A stretch of 37,191 nt of DNA from a virus. Both the position numbers and the translations under genes were made by a program. The stretch is taken from positions 1 to 37,191 of the IMG/VR virus record IMGVR_UViG_3300037011_000065; one strand, written 5' to 3'. Each line of letters starts with the position of its first letter. The first letter of the stretch is position 1. Below are positions 30,815 through 37,191 of the stretch, one piece after another. Below the pieces are notes generated by a model. The model had not been told where the DNA came from. It did no database searches and saw only the letters and a program-made list of their open reading frames with translations.

Positions 30815-31735
30815 ATGTTAAGACACTTAAAAATACAAAACTTTCAAAGTCACAAGGACTCAGAATTAGAGTTTGTACCAGGTGTGAATGTTATTGTCGG
30901 TGAATCTGACAAGGGTAAATCCACCATTGTACGAGCTTTAAAATGGATTATTACTAATCGTCCTCAGGGTAACGATATAGTAAGTCATTGGGGAGGTGAC
31001 ACCATTGCAGAACTTGAGACTATGGAAGGACAGGTAATTACAAGATGCAAAAAGAAGAGTAAGGATCTTTATAAGCTAGGTGAAGCTGAATTTAAAGCCA
31101 TCAGGAGTGATGTCCCAAAGGAAATAGCTGATGCATTAAATATAACAGAAGTAAACCTTCAACAGCAATTGGACTCACATTTCCTACTGAGCAAAAGTTC
31201 TGGGGAGGTAGCCTCATATTTGAATAAGGTAAGTAAGTTAGATCAGATTGATTTAGGAACGCAAAACATCAACAGTTCCATAAGAACACTTACATCTACT
31301 ATCAAATACAAAAAGAAGGATCTTATCTCAGAAAGGCAAAAGCTGGAAAAGTTCGAGGGACTTGACTTTGTTGAAAGTAAAATTGAGGTGTTGGAAGAAT
31401 TGGAAGAGAGGGCTCGTATGCTTAGAAGCCAACGTACTTCGATTATGAATATGATTAACTCTATTGAATTAACATCAATAGAGGTCAGGAAGGTATCCCG
31501 GGTACTCACAGTCGAACGGAAGGTCGATGCCATATTACAGTTATACAAAACTAAAAGGAACTTGGAACAACGTAAAATGCTACTGTCAAAGGCGACATCT
31601 GACCTTGTACGTGTAAATGTATTACTAAAGGACAACGAGGCAAAGCACACGCGGTTGCTTGCCCAGTTTAAAGAAGTATTCCCAGAGGATTGTCCTTTGT
31701 GCGGAGCAGAGAAAAAATATCAAAAAATAAAGTAA
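30815..31735 (+). CDS. SbcC/Rad50-like ATPase, N-terminal half ending at the zinc hook
   Basis: A 306-residue protein. MLRHLKIQNFQSHKDSELEF is the typical SMC/Rad50 start, Walker A is GESDKGKST (29-37), and residues 140-285 are coiled coil. It ends DCPLCGAEKKYQKIK, so the CxxC of the zinc hook (C293, C296) stands at the very C-terminus. The signature motif and Walker B are missing here but occur in the separate gene at 34225-34848. The two would have to assemble into one Rad50-type subunit with the SbcD-like nuclease at 32120. Confidence 0.88.
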   Translation: MLRHLKIQNFQSHKDSELEFVPGVNVIVGESDKGKSTIVRALKWIITNRPQGNDIVSHWGGDTIAELETMEGQVITRCKKKSKDLYKLGEAEFKAIRSDVPKEIADALNITEVNLQQQLDSHFLLSKSSGEVASYLNKVSKLDQIDLGTQNINSSIRTLTSTIKYKKKDLISERQKLEKFEGLDFVESKIEVLEELEERARMLRSQRTSIMNMINSIELTSIEVRKVSRVLTVERKVDAILQLYKTKRNLEQRKMLLSKATSDLVRVNVLLKDNEAKHTRLLAQFKEVFPEDCPLCGAEKKYQKIK

Positions 31736-32154
31736 TGGCAACAATAAACGGCGACGGCGATTTTGGGGTAGGGTTGTGCAAAGCACTAAATCTTGACCCA
31801 AAGAAAACAAGGGATATCACAATCACTTGTAAAATAGATAAACCCGTAATGGTGTTCGTATCACAATACTTACAAGATACAGAAGTAGAAGGATTAACAA
31901 ACTTAATGAAAAAATATCACCTTGAGGAAGAACCTCTTATTAATACAAAAACACTTCATAAATGTGATAATATTGCTTGGAAACCAATAAGAGAAAGGTT
32001 TCATTTATCTTTGCGTAATGTAGCTAAAATGACAGGGCTTTCAATATCTACCATAAGCAGGATAGAACATGGTAAGGAATGTTATTTATCAAATGTAATA
32101 AAATTAAGTGACTTTTATAATGGAAAAAAAACCGACAGCAATATTAACAAGTGA
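31735..32154 (+). CDS. XRE-type helix-turn-helix protein
   Basis: A 139-residue protein. The N-terminal part (GDGDFGVGLCKALNLDPKK) resembles a domain common in small phage proteins. The C-terminal 45 residues are an XRE-type helix-turn-helix: LSLRNVAKMTGLSISTISRIEHGK. It is likely a transcriptional regulator. ATG 31735 is preferred over an upstream 31690 because it overlaps the SbcC stop (TAATG). It overlaps the nuclease gene by 35 bases. Confidence 0.75.
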   Translation: MATINGDGDFGVGLCKALNLDPKKTRDITITCKIDKPVMVFVSQYLQDTEVEGLTNLMKKYHLEEEPLINTKTLHKCDNIAWKPIRERFHLSLRNVAKMTGLSISTISRIEHGKECYLSNVIKLSDFYNGKKTDSNINK

Positions 32155-32992
32155 TTGGCATCTACGGGAAGATACACCAATATGTTATACCGGAGATTTC
32201 CAAATGGAACAATGGAAAAGTGTTGTCTTTGTAAGTGAATTACAACACAAATTTCAATGTCCTGTTCTTCATGCTGGAGACTTGTTTAATCATTGGAAAC
32301 CATCCCCTTGGTTACTTGCTCAAGCATTTGATTTATTACCCAAAGAATTTCATACTGTTTATGGTCAGCACGACTTACCTCAGCATAATTGGGAACTGAG
32401 AGGAAAGACGGGAATAAACTGTTTGCGTATAGCTAAAAGAATCAAAGTTTTATCTGAGGTACACTTTGGACAAGAACCTAACAAAGGAAGTTTATTCTTT
32501 CCAAACAGGGAACCTGATAGGCTTATACTGGTATGGCATCATTTAACTTATAATATCTTACCCCCATTCCCAGGAGCAACAGGTGGTAATGCTCCAGGCA
32601 TACTTAAAAAGTATTCCAAATTTGATCTTATCGTTACAGGAGATAATCATGATTCCTTTTCTGTAACATTGGATGACAAGTTACTTGTAAACCCTGGTCC
32701 TTTGACAAGACAGGATGCAGACCAAGAGGATTATAAACCAAGGGTTACCTTATGGTATGCAGATTCAAATACTATTAAATGGGTGTACCTGCCTATAGAA
32801 AAGGATGTTATTAGTCGTGAACATATAGAGGCAAAGAATGAAAGGGACAAAAGGTTTGTAGCCTTTATAAAAAGTTTGAACAAGGATTGGAAAGTAGGTA
32901 CATCATTTGAGGACAACTTAAAAGAGTTCTTTGCCAAGAATAAAACAGATGAATTTGTTAAGAAGATAGTATATGAAGCAATTGGAGTTTAA
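32120..32992 (+). CDS. SbcD/Mre11-like nuclease
   Basis: A 290-residue calcineurin-like metallophosphoesterase. Metal-binding motifs appear in order: LTSDWHL (D-x-H), HAGDLFNHW (GD), YGQHDLP (GNHD with N replaced by Q), VWHHLTY and TGDNHDSF. This is the Mre11/SbcD/T4 gp47 pattern, an ATP-dependent exonuclease with Rad50. It sits between the two halves of the Rad50-like protein. ATG 32120 is preferred over 32108. The C-terminal helix may be the Rad50-binding part. Confidence 0.88.
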   Translation: MEKKPTAILTSDWHLREDTPICYTGDFQMEQWKSVVFVSELQHKFQCPVLHAGDLFNHWKPSPWLLAQAFDLLPKEFHTVYGQHDLPQHNWELRGKTGINCLRIAKRIKVLSEVHFGQEPNKGSLFFPNREPDRLILVWHHLTYNILPPFPGATGGNAPGILKKYSKFDLIVTGDNHDSFSVTLDDKLLVNPGPLTRQDADQEDYKPRVTLWYADSNTIKWVYLPIEKDVISREHIEAKNERDKRFVAFIKSLNKDWKVGTSFEDNLKEFFAKNKTDEFVKKIVYEAIGV

Positions 32993-33008
32993 TCAAAACT
33001 AAAAAAAA

Positions 33009-33494
33009 ATGAAAACAATCACAGAAAAAATGAAAGTCCACGAAGAGTGGTACAAACTTGCAAATGAACAGGACATGAAAACTTTACCTAAGTTTTTAAA
33101 ACATCTTCTAAATGACTATGATCATGACTACGGTACAATTTGCCATGCCTTAACTGCTGGAGCAATAGCCACGTGTTGGGCTATGAACAAAGATGACAGA
33201 TCCGGTGGTATTACAGGCTTTCAAGCAGGAGCAATCATGTGGGAATTTATAAGGAACTGGATGCATGATAATAACAAATGTGGACTGAAGTTGTTAGAAT
33301 ATGACCATATGCTATATCCTCAGTATCAGTACTCGTTTGAAAAGACTATAAGTACTGACACTTGGATAGCATTACAAAAAAGGGCAAAGGAATTAATCAA
33401 AGAGAGTCCAAAAGCTCATCCTGACGTAAAGAAACATTGGAAACAAGTTGAGGAGGGTATTGTTCCATTTGAATACAAAATTAAAAATGACTGA
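33009..33494 (+). CDS. Conserved phage protein
   Basis: A 161-residue soluble protein with DYDHDYGTICHALTAGAIA, GGITGFQAGAIMWEFIRNWMH, YPQYQYSFEKTIS and AHPDVKKHW. From memory this matches a conserved phage family of unknown function with the same HDYGT.CHA and GITGFQAG motifs. It follows TAATCAAAACTAAAA, the leader type seen before several genes. It overlaps the next gene by 8 bases. Confidence 0.75.
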   Translation: MKTITEKMKVHEEWYKLANEQDMKTLPKFLKHLLNDYDHDYGTICHALTAGAIATCWAMNKDDRSGGITGFQAGAIMWEFIRNWMHDNNKCGLKLLEYDHMLYPQYQYSFEKTISTDTWIALQKRAKELIKESPKAHPDVKKHWKQVEEGIVPFEYKIKND

Positions 33495-33738
33495 GAAAGA
33501 ATTATTTGAACTAAAAGATGAGATCGAAGAGTCTCATAACAGGAGCCTAGAACTCAAAGGTGAACTTTCCTCAAAGAAGAAAAAGTTTAAGGAGGATTGG
33601 GGATTTGACTCAACCAAAGTGGCACGGGTAGAAATTGTTGCCATAGATAAAAAGCTGACCAAAGTTGATAAAGACATTCGAGAATTAAGTGAAGAGTTAG
33701 AAAAGGAGATGGAACAATGGAAAGAAGAACGTTCCTAA
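33487..33738 (+). CDS. Small coiled-coil protein between the Rad50 halves
   Basis: An 83-residue protein that is almost all charged helix (ELFELKDEIEESHNRSLELKGELSSKKKKF ... IDKKLTKVDKDIRELSEELEKEMEQW), predicted coiled coil. ATG 33487 overlaps the previous stop; ATG 33448 is less likely. It lies between the two parts of the Rad50-like protein and could pair with their coiled coils, which is inference. Confidence 0.6.
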   Translation: MTEKELFELKDEIEESHNRSLELKGELSSKKKKFKEDWGFDSTKVARVEIVAIDKKLTKVDKDIRELSEELEKEMEQWKEERS

Positions 33739-34385
33739 AGAATATTTTTGGTGCGGCCATAGTAACGGCAATGCCAGCGATTGTGGTAAAGGAAATTGAG
33801 AAATTTGCTCCCCCAGAGTCCTTAACATCACCAATTATATCACCACCTATAGAAGTAGAGTGGGCTGATAAAGTTTGTTACCTATTTGATGATCAAGGAT
33901 TAATAGGTGGTAGTACAATGTTCCATATGGAAATGAAAAGACCATTTATTGATGTTTCCCACGATATGGGATATAGAGAATATATATCAGGACCTTGGGA
34001 GTGGAATATTGCAGTAGAAAGAATGAGGTGGATTGATCATAAAAGAGGATTAGATTATTTCTATGAAAACAAACCTTTTAAAATTGCTATGAAGGAAGGT
34101 GAATACAAACTATTTGGGGAGGTTTACTTGACTGAATGTGCTCTGACCTGTCCTCAATATGACGAGATAGAGGAGGACATTGTATTACAAGGAACAGGTG
34201 CCTTAATATTTGAAACTAAAGTAGATGCAAACGAAAGACTTAAGGAACTATTTGGAGAGACTGAAAGGGAAAAGATCTCAGGTGCTCTCGAACGTGAACT
34301 CTTTGCGGGAGGACATAAGACAAAGCCGAAAGGCCTTAACGAAGCACGAATTGGCAAGGGAAATCATCCGAGAAGTAGGAATTAA
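33717..34385 (+). CDS. Tat-signal protein of unknown function
   Basis: A 222-residue protein. It starts MERRTFLKNIFGAAIVTAMPAIV without the final residues being in doubt: RRTFLK matches the twin-arginine consensus RRxFLK, followed by a hydrophobic stretch. It should be exported folded. The mature part (KVCYLFDDQGLIGGSTMF, GPWEWNIAVERMRW) is not recognised. Its last 54 codons overlap the Rad50 C-half gene in another frame (34225-34385). A folded, cofactor-containing exported protein would be unusual in a phage. Confidence 0.65.
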   Translation: MERRTFLKNIFGAAIVTAMPAIVVKEIEKFAPPESLTSPIISPPIEVEWADKVCYLFDDQGLIGGSTMFHMEMKRPFIDVSHDMGYREYISGPWEWNIAVERMRWIDHKRGLDYFYENKPFKIAMKEGEYKLFGEVYLTECALTCPQYDEIEEDIVLQGTGALIFETKVDANERLKELFGETEREKISGALERELFAGGHKTKPKGLNEARIGKGNHPRSRN

Positions 34386-34848
34386 AACGCAACAGCAATT
34401 ACAGTTCCATATATCGGATATGACATCACTTGCCTTGGAGTCCGTCTTTGCAGAACCTTATGAACTCAAGGTAGATTTTGTGCAGCGACGAAACAAAACG
34501 GAATGTGATTTGCTCTTTATCAGGGAAGGCATAGACATTGATCCACTTACGGCTTCAGGGGTCGGAGCAGTGGACGTCGCTGCATTTGCCTTGAGGCTAT
34601 GCGCTTGGAGTATGAATAGACCTAGAACAAGGAATGTACAATTACTTGATGAACCTTTTAAACATCTAAAAGGTATTGAAGATAATCGAAGGGTATTAAA
34701 GATGGTAAATGAATTGTCAAAGCAGTTAAAAATCCAAGTAATTATGGTAAGTGATGAAAGGATACCACGTGAGGACATCATTGAATCATCACAACGAGTA
34801 TTTGAAGTAACAAAACGAAGAGGAATTTCTAAAGTCAAAGTTTTATAG
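34225..34848 (+). CDS. SbcC/Rad50-like ATPase, C-terminal half
   Basis: A 207-residue protein with the second half of a Rad50-type ATPase. Residues 1-50 are coiled coil; then REVGIKTQQQLQFHISDMTSLAL, the ABC signature region ASGVGAVDVAAFALRL (about 110-125) and Walker B VQLLDEPFKHL (about 137-147). It lacks Walker A, which is in the gene at 30815. Together the halves give about 513 residues, close to T4 gp46. It starts inside the Tat-signal gene. It ends TAG followed at once by TAA. Confidence 0.85.
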   Translation: MQTKDLRNYLERLKGKRSQVLSNVNSLREDIRQSRKALTKHELAREIIREVGIKTQQQLQFHISDMTSLALESVFAEPYELKVDFVQRRNKTECDLLFIREGIDIDPLTASGVGAVDVAAFALRLCAWSMNRPRTRNVQLLDEPFKHLKGIEDNRRVLKMVNELSKQLKIQVIMVSDERIPREDIIESSQRVFEVTKRRGISKVKVL

Positions 34849-34870
34849 TAATTATTTAAATCATTAAATT

Positions 34871-35320
34871 ATGGGGACATCAGGAGACAGAAACATTCAT
34901 TTAAGACATTTGACAAACTCCACTTTAGGTGAGTTTGAGATTGTGGAAACTACATGGGTAAGTACCCAGAACGAACTTGGTACCAAAGAAGAGCACCGAG
35001 AAGATGCAATAGTATTTACAGGCGATATTCTTGAATGCAAAGCCTATTTGGATTTATTAAAAAGACGGTTGGATACAAAGAAAACAAAAATGAAAGAAGA
35101 AGACAAAATTATTTTAACGGCTGGAAAGATGTGGGCTCGTCTTGGATTAGGGCTTTTACTCCTAATTGGAGTCTATGGGGTTCTTGCTCCTATGTTATTC
35201 AGTAACTCTGAATCAGACTTTGGAGTGATATTAGGAATGGTGGTAACTTGGGCCGCTCCATTCTTATACATTTGGATTTTATGGCCTGTACTTAAATATA
35301 CCCGTAATCATATGTTTTAA
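34871..35320 (+). CDS. Membrane protein with two predicted helices
   Basis: A 149-residue protein. Residues 1-80 are soluble with mixed charge. Two hydrophobic helices follow (LGLGLLLLIGVYGVLAPMLF and VILGMVVTWAAPFLYIWILW). No family is recognised. It precedes an SPFH-type lipoprotein gene, so both may act at the host envelope. Confidence 0.65.
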   Translation: MGTSGDRNIHLRHLTNSTLGEFEIVETTWVSTQNELGTKEEHREDAIVFTGDILECKAYLDLLKRRLDTKKTKMKEEDKIILTAGKMWARLGLGLLLLIGVYGVLAPMLFSNSESDFGVILGMVVTWAAPFLYIWILWPVLKYTRNHMF

Positions 35321-35330
35321 AAAAAGTAAA

Positions 35331-36185
35331 ATGAAAAGAGTAACATTAATCAGTATGTTTTTAATTGCTATGGTAGGATTAACCTCTTGCTTTCAGCACG
35401 TGGAACCCCGAAGAGTGGGTATCAAGGTAAAGACAATGGGTAATAATAAAGGTGTTCAGCCCGTAACATTACCCGTCGGCCGGTATTAGATAGGAGCTTT
35501 TTGGAAACTCTATACCTATCCTACAAACATTCACATCTATCCATTTACCGCAGGTAAGGATGAAGGAAGTGAAACAAATGAAGAAATGAGATTCCAAGAC
35601 AAGGATGGTTTACAGTTAGGTTGTGATGTAGCAGTTTCCGCACAAGTTGATCCAGCACTGGTTCCAGTTACATTCCAGACTTATGGTGGTGATATGGAAA
35701 CCATTATTAAAAGTTATGTGAAACAGGATTTACAGAGTGGATTTATAGCCTATGCCAGTACACATCAAGCCGTTGAGTTATACTCAGATAAAAAGATGGA
35801 AATGCTTGCCTTTGTTAATAAAGCCGTATCAGATAAATTCAAACCTACAGGTGTTATGATAACAGATGTGGCGTACAAGAGTGATATACGTTTACCAGAC
35901 AATGTAAGGGAATCCATAAATGAAAAAATCAAAGCTACACAGATCGCATTACAGAAAGAGCAAGAAGTTATGCAAGCAGAAGCTGACGCCAAAAAGACAG
36001 TGGCAAAGGCTGAAGGAGACTCAAAAGCAATTCTCATGATGGCTAAAGCACAGGCTCAGGCCAATGAATTGTTATCTAATTCCATAACAGGCTCCCTTGT
36101 AAATTATGAGTTGGCTAAAAAATGGAATGGTGTAACACCTATTTACTCAGGACAAGGATCAGTATTACCTCCATTATTTAAGTGA
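35331..36185 (+). CDS. SPFH/band 7-like lipoprotein with an in-frame TAG
   Basis: From ATG 35331 the frame starts MKRVTLISMFLIAMVGLTSC, a lipoprotein signal with C20 as the lipidated cysteine. It runs 52 codons to TAG (35487-35489), then stays open in the same frame for 231 codons to TGA. The downstream part has the band 7 pattern (VEPRRVGIKVKTMG before the TAG, QLGCDVAVSAQVDP after) and the long Ala/Glu-rich helix (QKEQEVMQAEADAKKTVAKA). So the TAG splits one conserved domain. It is either read through or recoded, or it is a nonsense mutation or an error. Translation could also restart at ATG 35586. Confidence 0.72.
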
Positions 36186-36219
36186 TGTGGTTAGTGATTT
36201 GGGTATATATATATTGATG

Positions 36220-36247
36220 AGCCTACTGGTATTTGTGCCAGTAGGCT
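36220..36247 (+). other. Perfect 9-base inverted repeat hairpin
   Basis: GCCTACTGG (36221-36229) pairs perfectly with CCAGTAGGC (36238-36246) across an 8-base loop, and the flanking A/T adds a tenth pair. It lies in the 110-base gap after the SPFH gene. There is no T run, so it is not a standard intrinsic terminator. It may stabilise the transcript end or bind a protein. Confidence 0.55.
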
Positions 36248-36295
36248 GTCCAATTAGGAATATTAAGAGAAATACAAAGTAAATATCTCAAAGCC

Positions 36296-36529
36296 ATGAA
36301 AAGAGAACAGATCATTGAGATCCTATCTAAGCATTGGAATTATGAAGATTACAATGTCACATTCAAGAGTATTGCTGATCAAATTATTGCCCTTGAACAG
36401 TTGGATTTTAGCCGGAAAATATTTATATATTTTGCAAAAGATAAAACATATGAACAGACAGCGAGAGACTGGAATGGGTCTGGTGAGATGACTATTGATT
36501 ACTGGAATTTAATAAAAGCAAAGTTATGA
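36296..36529 (+). CDS. Small hypothetical protein
   Basis: A 77-residue protein with a helical first half (REQIIEILSKHWNYEDYN) and an aromatic second half. No family is recognised. Its TGA overlaps the next ATG (ATGA). Confidence 0.6.
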   Translation: MKREQIIEILSKHWNYEDYNVTFKSIADQIIALEQLDFSRKIFIYFAKDKTYEQTARDWNGSGEMTIDYWNLIKAKL

Positions 36530-37191
36530 AAACAAAAATCACATACAGAGACTTGGTAGCAATGAAACCATGCTATCATCCCAAGGAGATAGGAATTAAA
36601 AGTAATTATTCTGCTACTATTACTGAATTTATAAAAGAATATCGGGATAAAGTAAAAAACAAAGAGGACATAAGTTGGGTTTTATGCCGTAATGATTATA
36701 TGTCAAATAAAGATTTACGATTATTCGCTGTATGGTGTGCAAGGGAGGCGTTGAAACTTATACCTAACCCTGATGCAAGAAGTGTTAATGCCTGTGATGT
36801 GGCTGAAAGATATGCAAATGGAGATGCTACCCTCGAAGAGTTGATTGCTGCTTGGGATGCTGCTGGGGCTGCTAGGTCTGCTGCTAGGGATGCTGCTAGG
36901 GATGCTGCTAGGGATGCTGCTTGGTCTGCTGCTAGGGCTGCTGCTTGGGATGCTGCTGGGGCTGCTGCTTGGGCTGCTGCTAGGGCTGCTAGGTCTGCTA
37001 GGTCTGCTGCTAGGGATGCTGCTGGGGCTGCTAGGGCTGCTGCTTGGTCTGCTGCTTGGGCTGCTGCTTGGGATGCTGCTGGGGCTGCTGCTTGGGCTGC
37101 TGCTAGGGATGCTGCTTGGTCTGCTGCTAGGGCTGCTGCTTGGTCTGCTGCTTGGGATGCTGCTGGGGCTGCTGCTTGGGCTGCTGCTAGG
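36526..37191 (+). CDS. Ala/Trp/Arg repeat protein, truncated by window end
   Basis: ATG 36526 opens a frame still open at the window edge (222 codons visible). Residues 1-105 are a folded domain (ISWVLCRNDYMSNKDLRLFAVWCAREALKLI then DARSVNACDVAERYANGDATLEELIAAW), like the helical immunity-type domain found before such repeats in many phages and bacteria. From about residue 108 the sequence is almost only Ala with Trp, Arg, Gly, Ser or Asp every fourth position. It has no stop here. It may form one long helix. Function unknown. Confidence 0.7.
   Translation, partial: MKTKITYRDLVAMKPCYHPKEIGIKSNYSATITEFIKEYRDKVKNKEDISWVLCRNDYMSNKDLRLFAVWCAREALKLIPNPDARSVNACDVAERYANGDATLEELIAAWDAAGAARSAARDAARDAARDAAWSAARAAAWDAAGAAAWAAARAARSARSAARDAAGAARAAAWSAAWAAAWDAAGAAAWAAARDAAWSAARAAAWSAAWDAAGAAAWAAAR
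36846..37191 (+). repeat. Degenerate 12-base tandem repeat GCTGCTNGGNNT
   Basis: From 36846 to the window end, units of GCT GCT, then TGG/AGG/GGG, then GAT/GCT/TCT repeat with occasional shortened units. Variation is concentrated at the first base of the NGG codon and in the fourth codon. The array has at least 25 units and continues beyond the window, so its real length is unknown and could be assembly-limited. Confidence 0.85.

Noticed and set aside
36184-36281. Two tiny hydrophobic frames (10 and 21 codons) after the SPFH gene
   Set aside because: Too short to support, and the second reads through the hairpin.

Overview
The window reads as part of a tailed double-stranded DNA phage (or prophage) genome: about 65 tightly packed genes, all on the + strand, mostly joined by 1-20 base overlaps, and almost all for replication, recombination or nucleotide metabolism. 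There are no capsid, tail, portal, terminase or integrase genes, and I see no tRNA or CRISPR array. The host is probably a member of the Bacteroidota. The DNA is AT-rich, starts lack Shine-Dalgarno sequences and sit in A-rich leaders, and one intergenic region carries the Bacteroidota promoter pattern TTTG-N20-TACATTTG. This is inference; no host gene is present. No stretch longer than about 300 bases lacks a gene.

Layout. 1-3323: small early-type unknown genes plus a decayed paralogue. 3433-9428: DUF932-like protein, SNF2 helicase, sigma-like factor, zinc-ribbon/Toprim primase, small unknowns and a secreted lytic-transglycosylase-like protein. 9442-11905: promoter, short leader with terminator, predicted helicase loader, RecA-fold helicase. 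11907-20707: a 7-deazaguanine operon. It holds queD, queE, folE, a queC variant and a dpdA-type DNA guanine transglycosylase, interleaved with a short-chain dehydrogenase, a radical SAM enzyme, a methyltransferase, a PIG-L deacetylase, a glycosyltransferase and two unknowns. 20694-30813: sliding clamp, uracil-DNA-glycosylase/exonuclease fusion, family A polymerase, clamp loader, UvsY-like protein, gp32-like SSB, RecA/UvsX, methyltransferase, RuvC-like resolvase. 30815-34848: Rad50/SbcC split into two genes flanking an SbcD-type nuclease and others. 34871-37191: membrane protein, SPFH lipoprotein gene with an in-frame TAG, and an Ala/Trp/Arg repeat protein cut by the window edge.

How it fits together. 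The phage encodes nearly a full replisome (primase, helicase, clamp, loader, polymerase, SSB) and a recombination set (RecA, UvsY-like, SbcCD, RuvC, SNF2). A sigma-like protein may read a recurring TTTGTATAATATGT motif that occurs downstream of its gene. The most interesting part is the 7-deazaguanine operon. Its core should make a 7-deazaguanine base and swap it for guanine in phage DNA. The five extra enzymes embedded in the same run of overlapping genes suggest a further, possibly glycosylated, hypermodification that I do not recognise as described.
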